Positions 56,812 to 64,000 of a stretch of DNA of 64,000 nucleotides are shown here, one piece after another. A model generated the notes under the pieces. It saw only the letters and a program-made list of their open reading frames with translations. It made no database searches and was not told the origin of the DNA. The stretch lies in assembly GCF_001429245.1 (NCBI RefSeq), contig NZ_LMJE01000008.1:434001-498000 (forward strand), in the 5' to 3' direction. The stretch comes from Rhizobium sp. Root274. Its GTDB lineage: Bacteria; Pseudomonadota; Alphaproteobacteria; Rhizobiales; Rhizobiaceae. Made by a program: the position numbers and the translations under genes. Positions within the stretch are counted from its first letter, which is position 1. Every line of letters starts with the position of its first letter.

Positions 56812-56843
56812 GCTGCTGTACCTTCCATAGAGATCCCTAGAAA

Positions 56844-56866
56844 AAGGCCCGCAGTTTGCGGGCCTT
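56844..56866 (+). terminator. Terminator after the parvulin gene
   Basis: A perfect 10-bp stem AAGGCCCGCA-gtt-TGCGGGCCTT lies 32 nt past the stop. A-rich sequence precedes it and CCATT follows, so it may work in both directions; argJ begins 19 nt later. Confidence 0.8.
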
Positions 56867-56885
56867 CCATTACAGGCCAGGCACC

Positions 56886-58127
56886 ATGTCTTCCAGCATT
56901 TCTCCGCTCGCTCCGAAATCCTATGCCGACATGCCTGTCATCCGCGGTGTGCGGATGGCGACGGCGGCTGCGGGCATCAAGTACAAGAACCGCACCGATG
57001 TGCTGTTGATGGCCTTCGAAATGCCGGCAGCTGTTGCCGGGGTCTTCACCAAGTCGAAGTGCCCATCGGCCCCGGTCGATTTCTGCCGGCAGAACCTCGG
57101 CCATGGCGTTGCCCGTGGCGTGGTGGTGAATTCCGGCAATGCCAATGCCTTTACCGGCATCAAAGGCAAAGCGGCGACGGACCTCACGGCCAAGTCTGCG
57201 GCGAAGGCGCTGGGCTGCGGCGAGAACGAGATCTATCTCGCTTCGACGGGGGTCATTGGCGAGCCGCTTGATGCGACCAAATTTGCCGGTGTGCTGGACC
57301 AGATGGCCTTGGAGGCCAAGGGTGATTTCTGGCTGGAAGCGGCCAAGGCGATCATGACCACGGATACCTATCCGAAGGTTGCGACGCGTTCGGCAAAGAT
57401 CGACGGCGTCACCGTTACCATTAACGGGATCGCCAAGGGGGCGGGAATGATCGCGCCCGATATGGCGACCATGCTGTCCTTCGTCGTGACCGATGCCGCC
57501 ATTGCTTCCTCCGCTTTGCAGGCGCTGCTGTCTGCCGGCGTCGAGCCGAGCTTTAACTCGATCACCGTCGACAGCGATACCTCGACCTCGGACACGCTGC
57601 TGCTGTTTGCGACTGGGGCTGCGGCCGCTGATGGCCAGGTGACTGTCGAGAGCGCCGACGACGCACGTCTCGCCGAGTTCAAGCTGGCGCTGAACGATCT
57701 GCTCAAGGATCTGGCGCTGCAAGTGGTTCGCGACGGCGAAGGTGCGCGCAAGATGGTCGAGGTGACCGTGAAGGGTGCCGAGAGCGATCTGGCCGCAAAG
57801 AAGATTGCGCTTTCGATTGCCAATTCGCCGCTGGTGAAGACGGCGGTTGCTGGCGAGGATGCAAACTGGGGTCGTATCGTCATGGCCGTCGGCAAGTCCG
57901 GCGAGATGGCGGACCGCGACCGGTTGGCGATCTGGTTTGGCGATATCCGTGTGGCCGTCAACGGCGAGCGCGATCCTGACTATTCGGAGGCCGCGACGAC
58001 GGCCGTGATGGAGAAGCAGGATATCCCTGTGACCGTCGATATCGGGCTGGGCTCCGGCACGGCGACGGTCTGGACCTGCGACCTCACCAAGGAATATGTC
58101 GCCATCAATGGCGACTACCGGAGCTGA
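56886..58127 (+). CDS. argJ: Bifunctional ornithine acetyltransferase / N-acetylglutamate synthase
   Basis: ArgJ moves the acetyl group from N-acetylornithine to glutamate and so recycles acetylglutamate in arginine synthesis. The 413-residue precursor cuts itself in [15 protein letters not shown] between Ala and the nucleophilic Thr. [12 protein letters not shown] and the C-terminal [11 protein letters not shown] also match. I use the ATG at 56886, just after the terminator. Its TGA overlaps the start of the next gene (TGATG). Confidence 0.97.
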   Translation: MSSSISPLAPKSYADMPVIRGVRMATAAAGIKYKNRTDVLLMAFEMPAAVAGVFTKSKCPSAPVDFCRQNLGHGVARGVVVNSGNANAFTGIKGKAATDLTAKSAAKALGCGENEIYLASTGVIGEPLDATKFAGVLDQMALEAKGDFWLEAAKAIMTTDTYPKVATRSAKIDGVTVTINGIAKGAGMIAPDMATMLSFVVTDAAIASSALQALLSAGVEPSFNSITVDSDTSTSDTLLLFATGAAAADGQVTVESADDARLAEFKLALNDLLKDLALQVVRDGEGARKMVEVTVKGAESDLAAKKIALSIANSPLVKTAVAGEDANWGRIVMAVGKSGEMADRDRLAIWFGDIRVAVNGERDPDYSEAATTAVMEKQDIPVTVDIGLGSGTATVWTCDLTKEYVAINGDYRS

Positions 58128-58915
58128 TGGCCGGAATGCAGGTAAACGTGACCGATCCGAACCTGCCGCTCGTCCGGCGCCTGGAGGCTGTTGGCTTTCG
58201 CGCCTGGCCAGCGAGCAGCGTGGTCTATGACGGCAGCTGGCAGGTGCGGCTGACGGGCAGCCATCCGTCGAAGCGGCTGAACTGTGTGGTGGCGCTCGAT
58301 CCGTCTGACCATCGCGACATCGCGCTGCGGATCGAGAAAGCGGCCCGCAGGTTCGAATCGCATGGCCGACCGCTGCTGTTTCGCCAGACGCCGCTGTCGC
58401 CGAAACTGTTGATCGAGCATCTGGCGGCGGAGGGCTGGGAGTGTTTCGAAGAGGTCGTGACCATGACCTGCGATCTGACGACGCTTGAGCTTCCAGACAC
58501 CATGGATCATCTGCCGACGCATGACATCGGCCGTTTCGTCGATGCCGATATTGCCGTGCATGAGGCGGACCCGGCGCAGAAGCCGGCGCTGGCCGAGATC
58601 ATCACCGGCATCAAGCCGCCGACCGGGCTGTTCGTCATCGAAGATCCGGAGACGGGGCCGGTGGCCGCGACGCTCTGTGTGCAGGACAATGATCTTGCCG
58701 GGTTGATGTCGCTCGCCGTGCGTCCGGACAAGCGCGGACAAGGCATCGGTGTCGAAATCCTGAGCACCGCGCTGCGCTGGGCGCGGATGCGCGGGGCCCG
58801 CACGGGCTGGCTGCAGGTCGTTGCAGACAATGAGGCAGCGCTGGCGCTTTATGCCAAGATGGGCTTCACCGAGGCCTATCGCTATCATTACTGGCGGAAA
58901 AAGGCCGAGGCATGA
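58127..58915 (+). CDS. GNAT family N-acetyltransferase
   Basis: The 262-residue protein has a C-terminal GNAT fold with the acetyl-CoA loop VRPDKRGQGIG and NEAALALYAKMGF. The N-terminal 130 residues form a second, less conserved domain. Its substrate is unknown. It is translationally coupled to argJ (TGATG) and to mutT (ATGA overlap). Confidence 0.92.
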   Translation: MAGMQVNVTDPNLPLVRRLEAVGFRAWPASSVVYDGSWQVRLTGSHPSKRLNCVVALDPSDHRDIALRIEKAARRFESHGRPLLFRQTPLSPKLLIEHLAAEGWECFEEVVTMTCDLTTLELPDTMDHLPTHDIGRFVDADIAVHEADPAQKPALAEIITGIKPPTGLFVIEDPETGPVAATLCVQDNDLAGLMSLAVRPDKRGQGIGVEILSTALRWARMRGARTGWLQVVADNEAALALYAKMGFTEAYRYHYWRKKAEA

Positions 58916-59325
58916 GCGACAAGAAGAAGCCGATCCTGCTGGTGGCGGCCTGCGCGCTGGTTGATACCGACAATCGCATCCTGCTTGCGCAGCGCCCTGA
59001 GGGCAAGTCGCTGGCCGGCCTTTGGGAGTTTCCCGGCGGCAAGGTGGAGGCCGGCGAGACGCCGGAAGAAACGCTGGTGCGTGAGCTGAACGAAGAACTG
59101 GGTATCGTTACCAAGGTGGCGTGTCTGGCACCTCTGACCTTCGCCAGTCACACCTATGATAGCTTCCACCTGCTCATGCCGCTCTATATCTGCCGGCGTT
59201 ACGAGGGCATTCCGCAGGGACGGGAAGGCCAGGCGATCAAGTGGGTCAAATCCAAGGCCCTGCGCGACTATCCGATGCCGCCGGCCGACGAGCCGCTGAT
59301 CCCGTTTCTCCAGGACCTTCTGTGA
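58912..59325 (+). CDS. mutT: 8-oxo-dGTP diphosphatase (MutT)
   Basis: The 137-residue Nudix hydrolase removes 8-oxo-dGTP from the nucleotide pool. The Nudix box GxxxxxExxxxxxxRELxEELG is complete (EFPGGKVEAGETPEE, then RELNEELGI). GQAIKWVKSKALRDYPMPP is typical for the C-terminus. It is the last gene of the argJ-GNAT-mutT operon. Confidence 0.93.
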   Translation: MSDKKKPILLVAACALVDTDNRILLAQRPEGKSLAGLWEFPGGKVEAGETPEETLVRELNEELGIVTKVACLAPLTFASHTYDSFHLLMPLYICRRYEGIPQGREGQAIKWVKSKALRDYPMPPADEPLIPFLQDLL

Positions 59326-59423
59326 GCGCTCGCGAATTCTTGGCGCGTCGTTAATACAAAGTTTATACCCCGCACCGCAATATACCCTCTGTTCATGCGT
59401 CGTAAACGTGTGTGGAGCGTAAC

Positions 59424-59744
59424 ATGGTAAACGAGGATTTCTGGAAGGCCGCACGGTCGAGAGAGCGGTCTTCGATCAAGTCAGGCCGGACCGGTGTGCT
59501 GAATATCGCCTTGCTGTTCGGTACGGCTGCGATCGCGCTTTCGCTCGTCCTGACACCGATGCTTACTTCCAAGACGGACCGCAAGACGCTGGCTTTCGAG
59601 CCCGCCGACTACGACATGATGACCACCGGTTCGATTCCCAAGGGTGACCCGGGCAAGCGTTATACGATCCGTCGCAGCGTGCTCCAGGAGACGCCGGGAT
59701 CCGTCTGCATCATCGATGGCTATGGTAACGGCCAGGCCTGTTAA
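59424..59744 (+). CDS. Conserved hypothetical single-pass membrane protein
   Basis: The 106-residue protein has a basic cytoplasmic N-terminus, one membrane helix (about residues 24-46, VLNIALLFGTAAIALSLVL) and an extracytoplasmic tail with two cysteines near the end (VCIIDGYGNGQAC). GGAG lies 6 nt before the ATG. I know no family function. It is followed by the Flp pilin gene in 58 nt, but a link is only positional. Confidence 0.75.
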   Translation: MVNEDFWKAARSRERSSIKSGRTGVLNIALLFGTAAIALSLVLTPMLTSKTDRKTLAFEPADYDMMTTGSIPKGDPGKRYTIRRSVLQETPGSVCIIDGYGNGQAC

Positions 59745-59802
59745 TTCACACCCTGCCCGGAGCGCTGCTTGGCAGGCTCCGGCTCGACCGCCAGGAGCCA
59801 GA

Positions 59803-59976
59803 ATGCGTTTTTTGCGTCAGATGATTGCTGGTGAGAGTGGAGCGACCGCGATCGAATACGGATTGATTGCCGCAATCATGAGCGTGGCTCTGATCGCCGG
59901 CTTCGGCGCTTTGAGCACATCGGTTCAAGGGGTCTTCGAGACCGTGACGGCGACGATCACCGCCGCCTGGGGTTAA
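59803..59976 (+). CDS. Flp-type IVb pilin
   Basis: The 57-residue product has the Flp pattern: a short leader MRFLRQMIAGESGATAIEYG with the conserved Glu, a hydrophobic helix (IAAIMSVALIAGF) and a short tail. AGGAG lies 7 nt upstream. No prepilin peptidase or Tad machinery lies nearby, so this is a solo copy served by a pilus locus elsewhere. Its last 4 nt overlap the convergent methyltransferase gene. Confidence 0.92.
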   Translation: MRFLRQMIAGESGATAIEYGLIAAIMSVALIAGFGALSTSVQGVFETVTATITAAWG

Positions 59977-60869
59977 TCCTTCCCATCCATGTTCGGTGGT
60001 ATCGCCCGGTTCGGATCGAGCGCATCCGCAAGCCGCATCTTGGCAGAACCGGGCTTCAGCGGCTTTTGCTGGCTTTCATGCGGCGCCCAGCCGGACACGA
60101 AGATGATCGAGAAGGTGGCGCGGATGCGGCCATCGGGATCGGCGTAACGCTCGGCGTAAAGCTCGGCTGCCCGCATGAAGAAGCGGCGCGACACCGGCCG
60201 GCGGCTGCGACCGATCAGCGGATTGGCCATGCCCATCGCCTTCAGGTCGCGCATCAGCGCAAAGATGTGGTCGTAGCGGACGGTAAAACTCTCTTCATCG
60301 ATGACGGGCAGGGCGAAGCCCGAGCGCTGCATGAGCGCGCCGATATCGCGGATATCGGCAAAGGGGATCACGCGGGGGCTTGCACCGCCATAGATCTCTG
60401 TCTCTGCCGCCAGGAGCACGTCGCGCAGTTCGGCGAGTGTGCCGGCACCCGGGATGGCTGCGAGCAGCAGTCCGTCGGGTTTGAGCGCACGGCGCATCTG
60501 GATCAGCATTCCCGGGGTATCGTTTGTCAGGTGGAGAGAAAGCGGCGAGAGGATCAGGTTGACCGACTGGGGGTCGAGCGGCACGCTTTCGAAGCGGGTG
60601 GTGCTGCCGGGGGTCCCACGCAGCATTTCAGCGTCTGTTTCTATGCGTTGCAAATCTCCGATCTTGCCGGTGGCAAGCGCTGCCTTTGCCACCACGCCCG
60701 TTGCGCCGAAAAGTTCGGCGGCCTTGTCGAAGCGACGCTCGACGAGGGCGAGGCGATCGGCCAGTTCGCGCGCCGTCAGTTCCAGAAGGAAATCGGCACC
60801 CTCCGCTCTTTTTCCCCAGGCACGGCTGCGGTTGTGGGCAATCAGGGCTTCATCGAAAATTTCGTTCAT
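59973..60869 (-). CDS. SAM-dependent methyltransferase, BioC/NDUFAF5-like
   Basis: The 298-residue class I methyltransferase has a Rossmann core with a weak glycine motif, DPQSVNLILSPLSLHLTND at the conserved motif and ALKPDGLLLAAIPGAGTL. It resembles the family that includes BioC and the mitochondrial complex I assembly factor NDUFAF5. The substrate is not clear from sequence. It is divergent from comF and convergent with the Flp pilin gene. Confidence 0.85.
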   Translation of the reverse strand: MNEIFDEALIAHNRSRAWGKRAEGADFLLELTARELADRLALVERRFDKAAELFGATGVVAKAALATGKIGDLQRIETDAEMLRGTPGSTTRFESVPLDPQSVNLILSPLSLHLTNDTPGMLIQMRRALKPDGLLLAAIPGAGTLAELRDVLLAAETEIYGGASPRVIPFADIRDIGALMQRSGFALPVIDEESFTVRYDHIFALMRDLKAMGMANPLIGRSRRPVSRRFFMRAAELYAERYADPDGRIRATFSIIFVSGWAPHESQQKPLKPGSAKMRLADALDPNRAIPPNMDGKD

Positions 60870-60928
60870 TGCGGCGTTCCTGGCTGAGGCGGATTGGCTG
60901 TGCGCCGCAGTGGGCGTAAAGTCATCGC

Positions 60929-61705
60929 ATGCTGGCTCACTTAGTGCAGAAATCGCTCTCCGTCAGCCTGGATCGTTCCGGGATGATGCTGCGTGGGCTA
61001 TTTCATCTGGTTTATCCGCCGACCTGTGCGCATTGCCATGTGCAGACCCTGTCCCACAATGCGCTTTGCAGTGACTGCTGGTCGACACTGCGGTTGATCG
61101 AGCGGCCGTTCTGCGAGGTGCTGGGTCTGCCGTTTGCCCATGATCCAGGGGAGGACATGCTTTCGCCCGAGGCGATTGCGCATCCCCCGGTCTTCGACCG
61201 CCTGCGATCGGTGGCGCTGCATGAGGGTGTGGCGCGCCATCTGGTGCATGGGCTGAAATATCGCGACCGGACGGATCTCGCGCCGATGATGGCGGCGTGG
61301 ATGGTGCGGGCGGCGTCTGCCGAAATCGCGGCGGCTGATGGCATCGTTGCCGTGCCGCTGCACCGGATGCGGATGTTCCGGCGCATGTTCAACCAGTCGG
61401 CGGAGCTGGCGCGGCATGTGGGACGGCAGGCAGACAAGCCGTTTCTCGCCGAGGCACTGGTGCGCCGCAAGCGGACGCAGCAGCAGGTCGGGCTGACGGC
61501 CAACCAACGCGCACTCAACGTGCGCGGCGCCTTTGTGGTGCCGGAGGGGCTGGAAGATCTGGTCTTCGGGCGGCGCTTGGTGCTGATCGACGACGTTTAC
61601 ACCACCGGGGCGACGGTCGGTGCGGCGACCACTGCCCTGAAAAAGGCAGGGGCGGCGGATGTCACTGTTTTGACCTTTGCAAGGGCTTTATCCGCGCCTA
61701 TATGA
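60929..61705 (+). CDS. comF: ComF family phosphoribosyltransferase-like protein
   Basis: The 258-residue protein has an N-terminal zinc ribbon (CAHC and CSDC) and a phosphoribosyltransferase fold with VLIDDVYTTGATVGA. ComF proteins take part in DNA uptake in some bacteria; in non-competent alphaproteobacteria the role is unknown. It is followed by grxC on the same strand. Confidence 0.93.
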   Translation: MLAHLVQKSLSVSLDRSGMMLRGLFHLVYPPTCAHCHVQTLSHNALCSDCWSTLRLIERPFCEVLGLPFAHDPGEDMLSPEAIAHPPVFDRLRSVALHEGVARHLVHGLKYRDRTDLAPMMAAWMVRAASAEIAAADGIVAVPLHRMRMFRRMFNQSAELARHVGRQADKPFLAEALVRRKRTQQQVGLTANQRALNVRGAFVVPEGLEDLVFGRRLVLIDDVYTTGATVGAATTALKKAGAADVTVLTFARALSAPI

Positions 61706-61759
61706 GAGACCCGGTCCTGCACAGCACCTTTCAGTGCCCCTCTCGTGAGGAGTTTTTCC

Positions 61760-62014
61760 ATGGCTAATGTCACCGTTTATACCCGTCAGTTCTGCGGCTA
61801 TTGCGCCAGCGCCAAGGCGCTGCTCGACAAGAAGGGAGTCGCCTATGTCGAACATGATGCGACAGGCAAGCCGGAGCTGCGCGAGGAGATGATTTCGAAA
61901 TCGGGCCGCAATACCTTCCCGCAGATCTTCATTGGCGAACAGCATGTCGGCGGCTGTGACGACCTGCATGCCCTCGAGCGGGCCGGCAAGCTCGATCCGC
62001 TTCTCGCTCAGTAA
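61760..62014 (+). CDS. grxC: Glutaredoxin 3
   Basis: The 84-residue redox protein has the dithiol active site CGYC (from YTRQFCGYCASAK), the cis-proline TFPQIFI and GGCDDLHALE for glutathione binding. GAGGAG lies about 8 nt before the ATG at 61760. It clusters with the nitrilase and DUF1178 genes on the same strand. Confidence 0.96.
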   Translation: MANVTVYTRQFCGYCASAKALLDKKGVAYVEHDATGKPELREEMISKSGRNTFPQIFIGEQHVGGCDDLHALERAGKLDPLLAQ

Positions 62015-62026
62015 GGAAAACGACCC

Positions 62027-62884
62027 ATGGTGTTCAAGGCCGCTGCCGTCCAGATGTGTTCCGGGATCGACCCGGAGAAGAATGCGCAAGCCATGGCGCG
62101 CCTCGTGCGCGATGCTGCCGCCCAGGGCGCCATCTATGTGCAGACGCCGGAAATGACCGGTGCCGTACAGAAGGATCGCGCGGGACTTGCAGAGGTGCTG
62201 CGCGATGAGGAAAACGACCTGATCGTCAAGGCGGCATCAGATCTGGCGAAAGAGCTGAAGATCCACCTGCATGTCGGCTCGACGGCGATCAAGCTGTCCG
62301 ATGGCAGAATTGCCAACCGCGCCTTCCTGTTCGGCCCAGACGGGCACAAGATCACGTCCTACGACAAGGTCCATATGTTCGATGTCGATCTCGACAATGG
62401 CGAGAGCTGGCGCGAAAGCGCCGTCTATCGTCCGGGCGAGCGGGCGGTCGTCGCGGATCTGCCCTTCGGCAAGCTCGGCTTCGGCATTTGCTACGACGTG
62501 CGTTTCCCGCATCTGTTCCGTGCCGAAGCCATGGCGGGAGCCGAAATCCTGACGACGCCGGCGGCCTTCACCAAGCAGACGGGCGAAGCGCATTGGGAGA
62601 TCCTGCTTCGCGCTCGCGCGATCGAGAACGGCGCCTATGTGATCTCGGCGGCGCAAGCGGGTGTGCATGAGGACGGGCGCGAGACCTATGGTCACTCGAT
62701 GATCATTGGCCCCTGGGGCAAGGTTCTGGCGTCTGCCGGCGGGTCGGGCGAGGCTGTGGTCATTGCAGATATCGATCTTGAGGCGGTCAAGGCTTGCCGG
62801 GCGAAGATCCCGAACCTGAAGAACGGCCGTGATTTCCAGCTCGATATCGCACCGGTGCTCGCCAAGGGAGGCGTCACGGTTTGA
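62027..62884 (+). CDS. Carbon-nitrogen hydrolase (nitrilase superfamily, NIT2-like)
   Basis: The 285-residue amidase has the catalytic triad: Glu in QTPEMTG, Lys in YDKVHMFDVDL and Cys in GFGICYDVRFPHLFR. The size and motifs resemble NIT2 omega-amidase/deaminated glutathione amidase. Its position next to grxC fits a glutathione-related role, which is inference. The stop overlaps the DUF1178 start by 4 nt. Confidence 0.93.
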   Translation: MVFKAAAVQMCSGIDPEKNAQAMARLVRDAAAQGAIYVQTPEMTGAVQKDRAGLAEVLRDEENDLIVKAASDLAKELKIHLHVGSTAIKLSDGRIANRAFLFGPDGHKITSYDKVHMFDVDLDNGESWRESAVYRPGERAVVADLPFGKLGFGICYDVRFPHLFRAEAMAGAEILTTPAAFTKQTGEAHWEILLRARAIENGAYVISAAQAGVHEDGRETYGHSMIIGPWGKVLASAGGSGEAVVIADIDLEAVKACRAKIPNLKNGRDFQLDIAPVLAKGGVTV

Positions 62885-63309
62885 TCCGCTACTCTCTCAG
62901 CTGCGAAAAGGCTCACGAGTTTGAAGGCTGGTTTTCGGAAAGTGCCGAATTCGACCGGCAGAAGGCCACCGGCTTTCTGACCTGTCCCGTCTGCGGGTCG
63001 GGCGAGGTGTCCAAGGTTCTGATGGCGCCTGCGGTTGCGACCGCGCGCCAGAAAGAGGGTACGCAGGCGCTGGCGGTTTCTGCGGCGCAGAAACTGGCGA
63101 TGAGCAAGCTCAAGGAAGCGATCCAGGAGATCCGCGCCTCGAGCGAGGATGTCGGCGAACGCTTTCCCGACGAGGCGCGGAAGATTCACTACGGTGAAGC
63201 GGAAGCGCGCGGGATCATCGGCCAGGCGTCACCCGTCGAGGTGAAGTCGCTTATCGAGGAAGGCATCGAGATTGCGCCGCTGCCGGTCTTGCCGGACGAG
63301 GCAAATTGA
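62881..63309 (+). CDS. DUF1178 family protein
   Basis: The 142-residue protein begins IRYSLSCEKAHEFEGWF and has a zinc-ribbon-like CPVCGS; both are typical of DUF1178, and the function is unknown. Translation starts at TTG 62881, overlapping the nitrilase stop, since the conserved N-terminus begins there and GGGAGG lies about 9 nt upstream. Confidence 0.9.
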   Translation: MIRYSLSCEKAHEFEGWFSESAEFDRQKATGFLTCPVCGSGEVSKVLMAPAVATARQKEGTQALAVSAAQKLAMSKLKEAIQEIRASSEDVGERFPDEARKIHYGEAEARGIIGQASPVEVKSLIEEGIEIAPLPVLPDEAN

Positions 63310-63321
63310 CGGCGCTCGTCC

Positions 63322-63873
63322 TCACCCCTTGAACCCATCGGCATCGAGATAGGCCTGCTCTTCCGGCGTCGTCTCTCGGCCAAGGGCCGGATTGCGATGC
63401 GGGAAGCGGCCGAAGCGGGCGATGATGTTCTGGTGGACTTCGGCATACCGCAGGCACTCTTCATCGCCGACACGCTCGTGATAGGCGGTAAACAGCGCCA
63501 TGCTGTGTTCCTGCTCGGCCGGATCCTCCGAATGCTCGAAGGGCAGGTAGAAGAAGATTGTCATCGGCGGTTCTACCTGTTGGTCGAAACCCTTCGCGAG
63601 CGCCTGTTTGGCAAGCGACAGCGCCAGGGGATCGGTGGCGAAGGCGTGGCCTGAGCCCCGGAAGAGATTTCTTGGAAACTGGTCGAGCAGGATCAACAGG
63701 GCGAGTGTGCCTTTGGCGGTCGCGGACCAGTCGCTCAGCTCGCTGCGGGCGGCGCGGAAATGCAGGTCGAGAAAGCGCTCGCGGATCGCTAGATCCAGCG
63801 CCTCATCCTTGACGAACCACTTCTCCCGACCGGCTTCGCGCCAGAAGGCGATGACCGCCTCAGGCGAACTCAT
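63322..63873 (-). CDS. DUF924 family protein
   Basis: This 183-residue helical protein has the DUF924 features [26 protein letters not shown] and [19 protein letters not shown], with [13 protein letters not shown] at its C-terminus. Its fold is TPR-like and its role is unknown. The ATG at 63873 overlaps the stop of ubiG (ATGA), so it is coupled to ubiG. Confidence 0.92.
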   Translation of the reverse strand: MSSPEAVIAFWREAGREKWFVKDEALDLAIRERFLDLHFRAARSELSDWSATAKGTLALLILLDQFPRNLFRGSGHAFATDPLALSLAKQALAKGFDQQVEPPMTIFFYLPFEHSEDPAEQEHSMALFTAYHERVGDEECLRYAEVHQNIIARFGRFPHRNPALGRETTPEEQAYLDADGFKG

Positions 63874-64000
63874 GCTGCCGTTCCCGGGCGGCTTGCGAGC
63901 ACCATGTAGTTGACGTCGATGTCGGAGGACAGGTTCCACTGGTTCTGCAGCGGGTTGAAGAAGACCCCCTTCATCTCGACGACGCCCATGCCGCTCATGG
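63870..64000 (-). CDS. ubiG: UbiG, 3' end only (ubiquinone O-methyltransferase)
   Basis: The visible 42 codons end in [20 protein letters not shown] then YMVLASRPG, the conserved C-terminus of UbiG, which carries out both O-methylations of ubiquinone synthesis. The rest of the gene lies beyond the window. The stop overlaps the DUF924 start. Confidence 0.85.
   Translation of the reverse strand, partial: MSGMGVVEMKGVFFNPLQNQWNLSSDIDVNYMVLASRPGTAA

Overview
The window looks like chromosomal DNA of an alphaproteobacterium, most likely Rhizobiaceae. The gene order lysA / LptM-type lipoprotein / argH / tlpA / hbdA / etfA / etfB, the MucR/Ros-type zinc-finger regulator, the AGE-type mannose-6-phosphate isomerase and the ubiG / DUF924 / DUF1178 / grxC / comF neighbourhood are all typical of that group. 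The species cannot be fixed from sequence alone.

Layout. 1-16 kb is ordinary core metabolism: lysine and arginine synthesis, an electron-transfer flavoprotein operon, a rhomboid protease, a cobalamin adenosyltransferase, GluQRS, AlkA, an HNH nuclease, DsbB and a tRNA-Leu. A repeat-rich gap at 8.3-9.6 kb holds two pairs of inverted-orientation palindromic elements and a stretch of about 435 nt full of hairpins.

16.2-46 kb is the exceptional part: two divergent transcription units that together encode an alginate-type polysaccharide machine. The leftward operon reads algD, alg8, alg44 (PilZ), algA, a giant AlgG fused to an N-terminal alpha-solenoid, an AlgL-like lyase, three Sel1-repeat periplasmic proteins (AlgK-like), a second AlgL-like lyase, and a secreted AlgE-type mannuronan epimerase with RTX repeats. 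Nearly all genes in the first half of this operon overlap by 1-17 nt. The rightward unit carries an AGE-type mannose-6-phosphate isomerase, a phosphomannomutase, a MucR-like regulator and a type I secretion ABC transporter plus membrane-fusion protein. A Crp/Fnr-type regulator lies between the two units. Together they give a full route from fructose-6-phosphate to GDP-mannuronate, a c-di-GMP-gated synthase, periplasmic epimerisation and lysis, and a dedicated exporter for the extracellular epimerase. No AlgE-type outer-membrane porin, AlgX, or AlgI/J/F acetylation genes are seen. The secreted epimerase has Asn at one of the four AlgE4 catalytic positions.

46-64 kb returns to a mixture: an orphan MbcA/ParS-like protein, an acyl-CoA synthetase, an acyltransferase-flippase-GNAT operon of polysaccharide type, secA, a parvulin isomerase, argJ-GNAT-mutT, a solo Flp pilin, a methyltransferase, comF, grxC, a nitrilase-family hydrolase, DUF1178, DUF924 and the 3' end of ubiG at the right edge.
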